From Pseudomonadota bacterium (GTDB taxonomy: Bacteria > Pseudomonadota > Gammaproteobacteria > Burkholderiales > REEB80): a stretch of 35,195 bases of DNA. Of this stretch, positions 14,745-24,075 are shown piece after piece (position 1 is the first letter of the stretch; each line of letters begins with the position of its first letter). A program made the translations under genes and the position numbers. The notes below the pieces were generated by a model. The model was not told the DNA's origin. It made no database searches and saw only the letters and a program-made list of their open reading frames with translations. Location of the stretch: assembly GCA_028873515.1 (NCBI GenBank), contig JAGWIG010000026.1, positions 1-35,195 of the forward strand. The letters are read 5' to 3'.

Positions 14745-17132
14745 GTGGGGTTAGGGCAGGCAGCAAAGAGGGGGCTTTGCATCGGGTTGGTCGTGTTTCT
14801 GGGGATGGGATCCGTCACGGTCATGGCGCAGGATTCGGGGGGGTCTGGCACCCAGGGTGGAATGAACTATGTTCTGCCCCAGCTATCCCTGCCGCATGCC
14901 CAGGAAAACGGCATTCCCACCATTACCAATGCCCCTGCCGGACTCCCGGCATATCTGCCAGGCAATAGCAGTCTGGGCCAGGCTCCAGGGCGTATTTCCT
15001 CTTCACATGTTTCGGGATTATCATCCTTACCCGCTTCTCCTCCCGAGCCACCCAACGCCTTCCAGAAATTCGTGCAGCAATCCACCGGCAGGCTTTTGCC
15101 CCTGTATGGCTATAACCTTTTTTCCGGGGCACCCTCCACTTTTGCGCCGGTCCAGCGGATTCCGGTTACGGCCAACTATGTCATCGGTCCTGGAGACGAG
15201 CTCATCCTTCGGGCCTGGGGCCAGATTGACATGAATTACCATGCCGTGGTTGACCGGAACGGCAGTATCTTTATTCCGAAGGTGGGGAATATTCCGGTCG
15301 CAGGCATTGAATACGACAAGCTCGGGGCCTACCTGAAAGACCGGATCGGGCGGATTTACCGTAATTTTGACCTGAACGTGACCATGGGGAAACTACGATC
15401 CATCCAGGTGTTTGTGGTGGGCCAGGCCAGGCGTCCAGGAGTGTATACGGTAAGTTCCTTAAGCACCCTGGTCAATGCCCTGTTTGATTCGGGCGGGCCT
15501 GCCAATACCGGCAGCATGCGTCATATTGAACTCAAGCGGGACAACCAGGCCGTGACGTCCTTTGATCTGTATGACCTGCTGCTCAAGGGGGATAAATCAA
15601 AGGATGTCCGCCTGTTGCCGGGGGATGTCATCTATATCCCGCCTATCGGCCCGGAAGTGGCCATCACTGGAGACGTGCGCGTCCCTGCCATTTATGAACT
15701 ATCCGGTCACGAAACCCTGAAAGATCTGCTGCGTGATGCCGGTGGCCTTTCAGCCACGGCCTCAGGAGAAAAGGTATCGGTGGAACGGATAGTCAACCGG
15801 CGCTCCCGGAAAGTCGAGGATTTGGCCTTAAATAGCCAGGGCCTGTCACAACCCCTGCAGGATGGCGATGTGATCAGGGTCTTTTCAGTTTCCCCGAAAT
15901 TTGCGAATGCCGTGACCCTGCGGGGCCATGTCGCAAGTCCTATGCGTTACCCCTGGCATTCAGGGATGCGCATTCTTGATCTCATTCCCAATGAAGAGGC
16001 GCTTCTTACCCCCAATTACTGGGAAAAGCAGAATGCCAGCCTTACAAGCCCTGCCTTGCATGCTGGATCCGGCCCCCAGGTTCAGGGTGTCAGTCATCCC
16101 CAGGCCAGGGGGATCGTGACCCAGAATACGGTGGGCGGGACGGAAAGCTTTCAGTCTGAGGTGGATCTGGATTCGGCGTCCATCAACTGGGATTATGCTG
16201 TCATCGAACGGTTGAATCCCAAAAACCTGACTACACGGCTCATTCCCTTCAACCTGGGTCAGGCAGTACTGGATAAAAACCCGAGCCAGAACCTTCCGCT
16301 CAGGCCCGGCGATATCGTGACCATATTTTCCAGCAGGGATATCCGCATGCCGGTCGAGCAGCAGCCGATCTACGTCCGTCTGCAGGGTGAGGTGAGTCAA
16401 CCCGGGGTGTTTGAAGTCAAGCCTGGTGAGACGTTGCGTGAGCTGGTGGAAAAGGATGGGGGATTAACACCCGATGCCTATCTGTACGGAGCGGAATTTA
16501 CCCGGGTATCCTCAAAGAAGCTGCAGCAGAAGAACATGGATGAATCCATCGCCCGGATGGAAAAAGAACTGGCCATTGCCCAGCAGAGTGAGTCGCAGAA
16601 CCAGTTGAGTGCCCAGGAAGCGGCCAACAACAAGGCCGAGGTGCAGTCAACAAAGGAATTGATTGAGCGGCTAAAGCAGGTCAAAGCCACCGGGAGGATT
16701 GTTCTGGGCCTGTCTCCCCTGCAGGATAGTGCCCAGGATTTGCCCAATATCCCGCTGGAAAACGGGGACGAGCTGATAGTTCCCGCCCGTCCGGCGACCA
16801 TTAATGTCGTGGGGGCGGTCTATAACCCGGATTCGTTCATTTATCGTCAAGGTGATGAAACCAGTCATTACCTGAACCTTGCCGGGGGTCCGACCCGGGA
16901 TGCGGATACCGGCAGCATCTATGTGGTGCATGCGGATGGGTCGGTTACAAGCAGGGAGCAGTCTGGCTGGGTGTTCGGGAATTTTTCCAGTATGAAGGTC
17001 TTTCCGGGCGACACCGTGATTGTGCCGGAGAAGATTGAGCATACGACCCTTATCAAGGGCTTGAAAGACTGGACCCAAATTCTTTACCAGTTTGGTTTGG
17101 GCGTGGCGGGGATCCATGTGCTGACGCAGTAA
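14745..17132 (+). CDS. Polysaccharide export protein with PES and repeated SLBB domains
   Basis: A 795-residue exported protein likely to form or line the outer-membrane/periplasmic route for a surface polysaccharide (Wza/OPX relative). The signal peptide has a hydrophobic core (GLCIGLVVFLGMG) and ends near MAQ. The PES domain is at about 143-220 (NYVIGPGDELILRAWG). SLBB units start near 218 (VFVVGQARRPGVYTV), 303, 387, 541 (LQGEVSQPGVFEVKPGE) and 685 (VVGAVYNPDSF). A coiled coil lies at about 590-645, and an amphipathic helix ends the protein, as in Wza. I prefer the GTG at 14745 because AGGGAG lies six bases upstream and the signal peptide then begins properly; an ATG at 14661 would add 28 residues without a ribosome site. 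A Wzz gene follows after 36 bp. Confidence 0.88.
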   Translation: MGLGQAAKRGLCIGLVVFLGMGSVTVMAQDSGGSGTQGGMNYVLPQLSLPHAQENGIPTITNAPAGLPAYLPGNSSLGQAPGRISSSHVSGLSSLPASPPEPPNAFQKFVQQSTGRLLPLYGYNLFSGAPSTFAPVQRIPVTANYVIGPGDELILRAWGQIDMNYHAVVDRNGSIFIPKVGNIPVAGIEYDKLGAYLKDRIGRIYRNFDLNVTMGKLRSIQVFVVGQARRPGVYTVSSLSTLVNALFDSGGPANTGSMRHIELKRDNQAVTSFDLYDLLLKGDKSKDVRLLPGDVIYIPPIGPEVAITGDVRVPAIYELSGHETLKDLLRDAGGLSATASGEKVSVERIVNRRSRKVEDLALNSQGLSQPLQDGDVIRVFSVSPKFANAVTLRGHVASPMRYPWHSGMRILDLIPNEEALLTPNYWEKQNASLTSPALHAGSGPQVQGVSHPQARGIVTQNTVGGTESFQSEVDLDSASINWDYAVIERLNPKNLTTRLIPFNLGQAVLDKNPSQNLPLRPGDIVTIFSSRDIRMPVEQQPIYVRLQGEVSQPGVFEVKPGETLRELVEKDGGLTPDAYLYGAEFTRVSSKKLQQKNMDESIARMEKELAIAQQSESQNQLSAQEAANNKAEVQSTKELIERLKQVKATGRIVLGLSPLQDSAQDLPNIPLENGDELIVPARPATINVVGAVYNPDSFIYRQGDETSHYLNLAGGPTRDADTGSIYVVHADGSVTSREQSGWVFGNFSSMKVFPGDTVIVPEKIEHTTLIKGLKDWTQILYQFGLGVAGIHVLTQ

Positions 17133-17168
17133 CGGGGTTTCGTAAATTGAATAAAGGTCAGGTCATTG

Positions 17169-18377
17169 ATGGATGAGGTTGCTCAAAATCCGTTAGCACC
17201 CAGTCAGGAAGAGGAAATCTCGCTTCTGGATTTGCTGATTGTATTGGCAAAACACAAGAAGCTGATTTTTTGGGTGACTTTTTCTGCTGCGGTGATTTCC
17301 ATTATTGTGTCGTTACTCTTGCCGAATATTTATACGGCTTCAACCACGATTCTCCCCCCCCAGGAAAATGAATCTTCGGCGAGTGCCATGTTGGGTCAAC
17401 TGGGAGCTCTGGCTGGTGGTGCAAGTTCCATGCTCGGGATCAAAAACCCATCAGATTTGTATGTCGGAATGCTGAAAAGTCGTACGGTTGCACAGACTTT
17501 GGTTGACCAGTTTAATTTAAAAACTCTTTATCGAGACAAGACGGATGAGGCGGCAAGAAAAGATCTGAAAAAAAATACGGATATTAAAGCGGATAAGGAT
17601 GGATTTATTACGGTGGCTTTTTCGGACAGGAACCCACAGCGCGCAGCGAATATTGCCAATGCATATGTGGATGCTTTGCGAAATGTTAGTCAACGCCTTG
17701 CCGTGACCGATGCGGCAAGGAGAAGGTTGTTTTTCCAGAATCAAATGGCTTTAGCGAATAAGAAATTGGCCGATGCGGAATATGCTCTGGAGCAGACCCA
17801 GGAAAAAACGGGGTTAATCGAATTAAGTTCCCAGGAAAAGGCTGCGATTGAGTCCAATGCGAATTTACGTGCCGAAATTGCAGCGAAAGAAGTGCAATTG
17901 AGTGCAATGCGTATGAGCACCACCGAATCAAACCCTGATTATGTTCGACTTGAACAGGAACTGGTTGAATTGAAATCTCAGCTTTCGAAGCTTCAAAATG
18001 GACAGGATTTGGGCGAAGGAGATATTTTGGTGCCAACTGGAAAAGTACCGCAGGTGGGATTGGAGTATTTAAGAAAAGTTCGCGACGTGAAATACTATGA
18101 ATCAATTACGGAGATACTTGCTAAACAATTTGAAATAGCCAAGATTGATGAGGCAAGAGATGGGCCGTTGATTCAGATCTTGGATAAGGCGATTCCACCT
18201 GAAAAAAAATCTAAGCCAAAGCGTGCATTAATAGTTTTGTTATCGACATTTGCAGCTTTTTTTCTGTCTATTTTAGTAGTTTTTTTAAAAGAATCTATAG
18301 AGCAAATTAAATTAGAAAGGTTAAAGGCCGCACGTTTAAACTTGCTAATAAATTATTTATGGAGAAAGAAAGTTTGA
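17169..18377 (+). CDS. wzz: Wzz-type polysaccharide chain-length determinant
   Basis: A 402-residue inner-membrane protein. One membrane helix is at about 35-56 (VISIIVSLLLPNIY), with the N-terminal Wzz signature before it. A long periplasmic coiled-coil part (about 180-270, ARRRLFFQNQMALANKKL onward) follows, and a second helix lies near 350-372 (VLLSTFAAFFLSILVVFL) after the typical Pro/Lys-rich approach (PPEKKSKPKRA). There is no tyrosine-kinase domain, so this is a Wzz and not a Wzc. It would set polymer length together with Wzy. ATG at 17169 is preferred; AAGG lies 11 bases upstream and a TTG three bases earlier is also possible. Codon use shifts visibly toward A/T within this gene. Confidence 0.9.
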   Translation: MDEVAQNPLAPSQEEEISLLDLLIVLAKHKKLIFWVTFSAAVISIIVSLLLPNIYTASTTILPPQENESSASAMLGQLGALAGGASSMLGIKNPSDLYVGMLKSRTVAQTLVDQFNLKTLYRDKTDEAARKDLKKNTDIKADKDGFITVAFSDRNPQRAANIANAYVDALRNVSQRLAVTDAARRRLFFQNQMALANKKLADAEYALEQTQEKTGLIELSSQEKAAIESNANLRAEIAAKEVQLSAMRMSTTESNPDYVRLEQELVELKSQLSKLQNGQDLGEGDILVPTGKVPQVGLEYLRKVRDVKYYESITEILAKQFEIAKIDEARDGPLIQILDKAIPPEKKSKPKRALIVLLSTFAAFFLSILVVFLKESIEQIKLERLKAARLNLLINYLWRKKV

Positions 18378-19208
18378 TGGATCTGGTTGGTGCATAATAG
18401 GTTTTTTTATATTCATATAGTTAATAATATTAAGTAACTTTGATTGGTTGGCAATATATAAAAAGAAAATTAAATTTGAGACAAATAATGCTCTTTACAA
18501 TTCCGTTAGTTAACTATTAGTCATCTGTATTTAAAAGCTCAAATGTTCTTATAGCTGAGTATTTAGGTGAGGATTTGGAGCAATCAAAGAAAATTCTTCG
18601 GCTTAGAGGTAGTGTGGTCTGAAAGATTTATTTATGAACCACTTGTTGAAAGTAAAATGTAATTTATGGTCAAACAGACCATATTTTTATCTAAAAAAAC
18701 TGAAAGGTGGGGCAGTAGTAAAGATAATTTCAGATTTTGTTGCGAAACTTGCTCAATTACAATCGTTAGAGGATCTTTTGAAGATTCGAAGGAGAACAAA
18801 TCAGTTCGGTGTGCAGGATGCGTTGAATTTTTTATGCGCCTATAATCTAAACTTATGGACCAAAAGAGCGAGGGTTGTTTTTTAGAAGTAGTTTTAAAAA
18901 AAGAGTAAGCGATGCTCTAGTTGCTGTGGAGTTACCCTTAAGAAAGCTTCGGAAATTTGTTCCAATATAATCCAATAAACATGATGATGTGATTATTTAA
19001 GCCGCTGCTGGTTTACGTGAGCAGAGGCCAGCCAAGGAAATTGTAGAAGGCCTGCAATATCTGAGTAGAATCACGCCTTTTGTGTCAAGTGTGGCTTGGT
19101 GTCCCAGTGAAGCTGCATAATGCTGCTTGAGCAATTTCATTCTATAGAGTGTTAATGGCAAGAAAAGTGAAATTGGTGCTGACCGTTTTAATTTTACAGG
19201 AGCTGTAA
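18378..19208. other. AT-rich gap with decayed sequence
   Basis: About 830 bp, the most AT-rich part of the window, between wzz and the tviB-like gene. Apart from one short open frame (18634-18885) I find nothing intact. It looks like a remnant of a gene lost or replaced in the locus, or a recombination junction. A weak similarity to the 5' part of the JUMPstart element lies at about 18914-18934, but the ops core does not follow. Confidence 0.5.
18634..18885 (+). pseudogene. Short open frame, probable gene remnant
   Basis: An 83-residue frame containing a helix-like segment (FVAKLAQLQSLEDLLKIRRR). It has no clear ribosome site, no recognisable family and stops abruptly. In this AT-rich gap it is more likely a fragment than a functional gene. 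Confidence 0.25.
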
Positions 19209-20489
19209 GTGAAAATTGCAGTCGTTGGCCTAGGTTATGTGGGCTTGCCGTTAGCAGTCGAATTTGGTAAAAAATTCACCACCGTTGGTATTGATCTTTC
19301 GATAGATAAAATCACAGCGTACCGTAATTTCATTGACCCGACTGGCGAAGTATCTTCTGAAGAGTTGCGTGCTGCAACACAATTAAGCTATCAAACCGAT
19401 CCACAGTTATTATGCGGTGCGGATTTTATTGTTGTTGCTGTGCCTACACCGGTGGATCAAGCACATCAGCCTGATCTTAATCCGCTAATAAAAAGCTCAG
19501 AGAGTGTTGGCAAGTACATCAAGCGTGGTGCGATTGTCGTCTACGAATCCACCGTCTATCCCGGCGCAACCGAAGAAGTTTGCATACCACTAATTGAAAA
19601 ACATTCAGGCCTGAAATGGAAAAAAGATTTTTTTGTCGGGTACAGTCCAGAGCGTATCAATCCTGGTGACAAAGAGCGCACGCTTACTAAAATTATCAAG
19701 ATTGTGTCTGGTGATACACCAGACACACTGAAAATGGTCAGCGAAGTCTATGGTTCGATCATTACAGCAGGCGTCTTTCCTGCTAGTAGTATTAAAGTGG
19801 CAGAAGCCGCCAAAGTGATTGAGAACACCCAGCGCGACCTGAATATCGCGCTGATGAATGAATTTTCCATTATTTTTAACAAAATTGGAATTGATACATC
19901 CGAAGTGTTAAAAGTGGCGGGCACCAAGTGGAACTTTCTCCCATTTCGTCCAGGGCTGGTTGGCGGACACTGCATTGGAGTTGACCCGTATTACTTGACC
20001 CATAAAGCTGACATGCTCGGATATCATCCTCAAGTCATATTGGCAGGTCGGCGTATCAATGATGGTATGGCTGCCTATGTGGCACAGCAAACGGTGAAGA
20101 AAATTATTCAGGCGGGGCGAACGGTCAAAGGGTGTAAGGTTATTGTGCTCGGTCTCACCTTTAAGGAAAACTGCCCCGACCTGCGCAACAGTAAGGTTGC
20201 TGATTTGGTAAAAGAACTGCAAGAGTTTGGCTGTGAAGTTAGTGTGCATGATCCACTGGCTGCCCCTATCGAGGCGATGCACGAATATGGCATTAAACTG
20301 ACCGAATGGAATTCCTTGCCGGATCAGGTGGATGCCATCATTGCTGCTGTTTCGCATAGCGAATACACCAACCAGCCTATCTCTCAATTATTGGCTAAGC
20401 TAAAGAAGGACGGATTGTTTATTGATATTAAATCTGCTTTTCCACCCGAATTTGTTGAGGCAATTGGTTGTAAGCTCTGGAGATTGTAA
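19209..20489 (+). CDS. tviB: UDP-N-acetylglucosamine 6-dehydrogenase (TviB/WbpO-like)
   Basis: A 426-residue cytoplasmic enzyme of the UDP-glucose/GDP-mannose dehydrogenase family that should oxidise UDP-GlcNAc (or UDP-GalNAc) at C6 with two NAD+. The NAD-binding GLGYVG is at residues 7-12, the middle domain has the [11 protein letters not shown] helix, the catalytic Cys255 is in [12 protein letters not shown], and the C-terminal UDP-binding domain starts with [14 protein letters not shown]. The wording is that of the TviB/WbpO branch that makes N-acetylhexosaminuronic acids; exact substrate is inferred. The GTG start has AGGAG six bases upstream. The epimerase gene follows after two bases. 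Confidence 0.93.
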   Translation: MKIAVVGLGYVGLPLAVEFGKKFTTVGIDLSIDKITAYRNFIDPTGEVSSEELRAATQLSYQTDPQLLCGADFIVVAVPTPVDQAHQPDLNPLIKSSESVGKYIKRGAIVVYESTVYPGATEEVCIPLIEKHSGLKWKKDFFVGYSPERINPGDKERTLTKIIKIVSGDTPDTLKMVSEVYGSIITAGVFPASSIKVAEAAKVIENTQRDLNIALMNEFSIIFNKIGIDTSEVLKVAGTKWNFLPFRPGLVGGHCIGVDPYYLTHKADMLGYHPQVILAGRRINDGMAAYVAQQTVKKIIQAGRTVKGCKVIVLGLTFKENCPDLRNSKVADLVKELQEFGCEVSVHDPLAAPIEAMHEYGIKLTEWNSLPDQVDAIIAAVSHSEYTNQPISQLLAKLKKDGLFIDIKSAFPPEFVEAIGCKLWRL

Positions 20490-20491
20490 AT

Positions 20492-21604
20492 ATGACTGAT
20501 GCTTACACTAAGCTTAAAACCCGTCTTGCTACTGAACAACATACATGGCTTATCACCGGTGTTGCGGGCTTTATCGGCAGTAATTTGTTGGAAATCCTGC
20601 TCAAACTCAACCAACGTGTAGTTGGGTTGGACAACTTTGCCACCGGTTACCAGCACAATCTTGATGAAGTTCAATCATTGGTAACACCAAGGCAATGGCA
20701 AAACTTTCATTTTATTCAAGGTGATATTCGTAACCTGGATGATTGCAGATGTGCTATGCATTTTACATATGCTCAGAAAAGTATTGCTCCTTATTTGCAT
20801 ACGGGGGATAAGCTCGGGGAGAAAGTAGTAGAAAAAAACAATGTGGTTGAATACGTCCTTCATCAAGCTGCCATAGGTAGCGTCCCACGTTCTATCGAAG
20901 ATCCCATCACCACTAATGAAACAAACATTAGCGGATTCCTTAATATGCTTGTTGCTGCTCGTGATGCAGGCGTAAAAAGTTTTGTCTATGCCGCTAGCAG
21001 TTCCACTTATGGTGACCACCCCGACCTGCCAAAAATTGAAGCCAAAATTGGCAAACCATTGTCTCCCTATGCTGTAACCAAATTGGTTAATGAAATCTAT
21101 GCGGATGTCTTTGCCCGAACCTATGGTTTCAATACTATTGGTCTGCGCTATTTCAATGTCTTTGGCCCACGCCAAGATCCAAAGGGGTGTTATGCTGCTG
21201 TCATACCAAAATGGATCGCTGCCATGATTAAAGGCGAGCCTGTTTATATCAATGGAGATGGTGAAACCAGTCGTGACTTTTGCTTTATTGAAAACGTGCG
21301 GCAGATCAATCTGCTTGCTACTACCGTTGAGAACCCTGAAGCAGTCAACCAAGTATACAATGTCGCTGTTGGTGATCGCACTACGCTTAATCAGCTTTAT
21401 GAACAATTATATCTCAATTTGCTCCCAAGTTATCCTCACTTGCAAGGCGTGAAACCCATTTATCGCGATTTTCGTACAGGCGATGTGCGTCATTCACAGG
21501 CCAGTATCAGTAAGGCTGCCATGTTATTAGGATACGATCCAACCTATCGGATAAGCGAAGGCTTGAAAGTCGCCATGGCTTGGTACGTCAACATTCTGAT
21601 ATGA
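20492..21604 (+). CDS. tviC: UDP-N-acetylglucosamine(uronate) 4-epimerase (TviC/WbpP-like) with an internal insertion
   Basis: A 370-residue extended SDR that inverts C4 of UDP-GlcNAc or its uronate to the galacto form. The NAD-binding GVAGFIG is at 23-29, the catalytic Tyr193 and Lys197 are in SPYAVTK, and the family markers [34 protein letters not shown] and [16 protein letters not shown] are present. Unlike the family as I remember it, about 27 residues (about 90-116) separate DDCRCAM from EYVLHQ, where five residues are usual. The reading frame is intact through it. With the preceding dehydrogenase it should supply UDP-GalNAcA. Confidence 0.92.
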   Translation: MTDAYTKLKTRLATEQHTWLITGVAGFIGSNLLEILLKLNQRVVGLDNFATGYQHNLDEVQSLVTPRQWQNFHFIQGDIRNLDDCRCAMHFTYAQKSIAPYLHTGDKLGEKVVEKNNVVEYVLHQAAIGSVPRSIEDPITTNETNISGFLNMLVAARDAGVKSFVYAASSSTYGDHPDLPKIEAKIGKPLSPYAVTKLVNEIYADVFARTYGFNTIGLRYFNVFGPRQDPKGCYAAVIPKWIAAMIKGEPVYINGDGETSRDFCFIENVRQINLLATTVENPEAVNQVYNVAVGDRTTLNQLYEQLYLNLLPSYPHLQGVKPIYRDFRTGDVRHSQASISKAAMLLGYDPTYRISEGLKVAMAWYVNILI

Positions 21605-21674
21605 CCAGACATGACTGCCGTTCTCCATTTCTTGATTACCGGCGCATCATAGACGTTGGGGTTGGGGTAGTGAA

Positions 21675-23102
21675 TTGATCCGGCATAGTTTGCTATATTT
21701 TTTTGTGCGTGCTGGGAATGCTATCTACGCTATTGCCACCCTAGCGATTTTTACGCGTTTATTAAGCCCTCAAGAATATGGTGTGTTTGCACTCGGTATG
21801 GCCATAGCAACTATGGCAAGCGCAGTATTGTATCAGTGGCTTAATGTGGCGGTTGGTCGTTTCTACCAGATGTATCGGGACAATCCCGGTATTGTTATGG
21901 CCGCTGCGGCACGTGGGTTTTGGGTGGCTACGACAGTTGGAGCCATATTTTTTCTCGGGGCACTACAATTCCATAATATGATTGGTGTTGAGCCTATTCT
22001 GTTAGGTATCCTTTTTTTGATTACGGTGGCTCAAGGTCAATATGGTCTGTTCTTGCAGGTAGCCAATGCTCAAAGATCACCCTTACTATATGGCTCTCTT
22101 TCATGGGTGAAAAGCGGAGTAGCTCTCCTGATCGGATTAGCTCTTATTTCCTATGGGCTTGGCGAGCGTGGTGCGCTGATTGGATTTCTAGTGGGGCTCG
22201 TGTTTGCGTTAGTCATATTCAAACCGATGTGCGGCCTAGCTGTAGCATCTGCGGAGGTGGATAAGCATTTGTCGGCAGAAATGTTTCGTTACGGTCTACC
22301 CCTGACACTAACTTTTTTGGCCTTCGTTGTCGTAGATTTGGCGGATCGTTTTATAATCGGCTGGCTATTAGGTGCATCCGCTGTTGGGCCTTATGCAGCG
22401 GTTTATGATCTTGTCCAGCAGTTGATTGGTGCGATTATGAGTGTTTTATTCCTAGCGGCATTCCCTCTGGTTGTTCATGCGCTAGAGGCGGAGGGAGATG
22501 AGCCTGCTCGTGTTCGCTTGCGTGCATTGGGTAGGGGACTTGTTTGCATTGGTTTGCCCGCTGCGGTTGGATTGGGGATCCTTTCGAGCGATATTGCTGA
22601 GGTTATTTTTGGGGTGGGCTACCGATTAGATGCCGTGAGTATCATGCCGTGGTTGGCCGCTGCCATTTTCGTTGGCGCCTTTAAAAGTTATTTTCTTGAT
22701 GTGGTGTTTCAATTGCGCCATGCAACTAAATATCAGGGATATATCGCGACTATAATGGCAACGGTGAACGTTTTGCTGAATATCCTTCTTTTGCCTACCT
22801 ATGGTGTCATTGCCGCTGCTTGGGCAACGTTTGCCGCTTTTTCAGTTGGTGCTTTGGCGAGTTGGCATGTCGGGAAGGGGGTATTTTCACTGCCTTCTCT
22901 GGGAAATGATTTATTGGGTAGTGCAATCTCCAGTACCGTTATGGCTATTACTATTTACTCGCTACCCCCATTGTACGGGATTATCTGGCTATTTGTTAAG
23001 ATCTCATTGGGTATTATCATTTATTTGGCAATGGCTTGGCTGCTGAACGTTGCGAGTTGTCGTAGTTTGTTTCATGCCGTTATTCGTTGGAATATTAAAT
23101 GA
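21675..23102 (+). CDS. wzx: Wzx-type repeat-unit flippase (polysaccharide biosynthesis/MOP family)
   Basis: A 475-residue integral membrane protein with about 12-14 hydrophobic segments spread over its length and the N-terminal signature RLLSPQEYGVFAL of the oligosaccharide-flippase family. It should move undecaprenyl-linked repeat units across the inner membrane. The start is TTG at 21675; the GTG just before it is out of frame and stops at once. It lies 70 bp after the epimerase gene and precedes a GT2 gene. The assignment to Wzx is supported by the wzy and wzz genes in the same locus. Confidence 0.87.
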   Translation: MIRHSLLYFFVRAGNAIYAIATLAIFTRLLSPQEYGVFALGMAIATMASAVLYQWLNVAVGRFYQMYRDNPGIVMAAAARGFWVATTVGAIFFLGALQFHNMIGVEPILLGILFLITVAQGQYGLFLQVANAQRSPLLYGSLSWVKSGVALLIGLALISYGLGERGALIGFLVGLVFALVIFKPMCGLAVASAEVDKHLSAEMFRYGLPLTLTFLAFVVVDLADRFIIGWLLGASAVGPYAAVYDLVQQLIGAIMSVLFLAAFPLVVHALEAEGDEPARVRLRALGRGLVCIGLPAAVGLGILSSDIAEVIFGVGYRLDAVSIMPWLAAAIFVGAFKSYFLDVVFQLRHATKYQGYIATIMATVNVLLNILLLPTYGVIAAAWATFAAFSVGALASWHVGKGVFSLPSLGNDLLGSAISSTVMAITIYSLPPLYGIIWLFVKISLGIIIYLAMAWLLNVASCRSLFHAVIRWNIK

Positions 23103-23154
23103 CCAATATGGTGGCACGTGATGAGCGGATTTTGGTTTCTATTATGGAGGTAGA

Positions 23155-24063
23155 TTGAGTCAAAACTTTCCACACCGCTTCACCGTATTCACCCCCACTT
23201 ATAACCGCGCCCATACCTTGTTGCGTGTCTATGAAAGCCTGAAAATCCAAACCTACAAAAATTTTGAATGGCTGATTGTAGATGACGGTTCAAGTGATGG
23301 CACTGCGGGTATGGTAGAACAGTGGCAAGAAGAGGATTCTCTCACGATACGCTATTTCTATCAGGAAAATCAAGGTAAGCATGTCGCATTCAACCGTGGG
23401 GTTCTGGAAGCGCAAGGCAATCTGTTCCTGACGCTCGACTCTGACGACACTTGTGTCTCCAACGCCCTTGAGCGGTTCGTTTACCATTGGCAAGGCATTC
23501 CTGTTGCAGAACGTGAAAATTTTTCCGGCGTTACCTGTTTGTGCATGGATGCAGAAGGAAAAGTTGTCGGAACAAGATTTCCATTAGCCGTCATGGATGC
23601 AGACCTTATAACATTCACAATAAGATATAAGCAAGTAGGAGATAAATGGGGCTTTCATCGCACAGACATACTTCGACAATACCCTTTCCCGATATTTTTT
23701 GGCGAACGCTTTGTTCCGGAAGGGGTGGTTTGGAATAGAATTGGCCGCAAATTCAAGTTGCGTTTTATTGATGAGCCACTGAGGATTTGCGAATATCTAT
23801 CAGATGGGTTAACCGCATCCATTATTCGCCTTAGAGCGCGGAACCCACTGGGAGTGCGTTGTTATTATTTTGAATACTTGCAATTGGCTGTCCCTTTTCG
23901 GTATAGATGGAAAGCCATTATTAATTATTTCCGTTTTTCTGCGCATGCGGGAATGCCTCCCTTGGAGGCTCTACGAGATCTGGGGAATTTTCTTGAAGGT
24001 TTGTTATTGCTTCCGGCGGGTTACCTTTTTTATCTCGCTGATTGCTGGGCAATCAAGAAGTAA
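23155..24063 (+). CDS. Family 2 glycosyltransferase
   Basis: A 302-residue GT-A fold enzyme. The N-terminal nucleotide-binding strand FTPTYNRAHTL is followed by EWLIVDDGSSDGT and the metal-binding DxD region TLDSDD near residue 100. The C-terminal third is basic and hydrophobic, suited to membrane association. Donor and acceptor sugars cannot be read from sequence. TTG start with a GGAGG five bases upstream. It belongs to the repeat-unit assembly genes; wzy starts 12 bases after its stop. Confidence 0.88.
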   Translation: MSQNFPHRFTVFTPTYNRAHTLLRVYESLKIQTYKNFEWLIVDDGSSDGTAGMVEQWQEEDSLTIRYFYQENQGKHVAFNRGVLEAQGNLFLTLDSDDTCVSNALERFVYHWQGIPVAERENFSGVTCLCMDAEGKVVGTRFPLAVMDADLITFTIRYKQVGDKWGFHRTDILRQYPFPIFFGERFVPEGVVWNRIGRKFKLRFIDEPLRICEYLSDGLTASIIRLRARNPLGVRCYYFEYLQLAVPFRYRWKAIINYFRFSAHAGMPPLEALRDLGNFLEGLLLLPAGYLFYLADCWAIKK

Positions 24064-24075
24064 GGAATTTAACGC

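Noticed and set aside
18716-18725. ops-like GGCAGTAGTA
   Set aside because: It differs from the core at important positions and is not placed after a JUMPstart-like segment; likely chance.
18911-18945. JUMPstart/ops element upstream of tviB
   Set aside because: Only the 5' part (TGCTCTAGTTGCTGTGGAG) resembles the element as I remember it; the ops core GGCGGTAG is absent, so an RfaH-type role is not supported.
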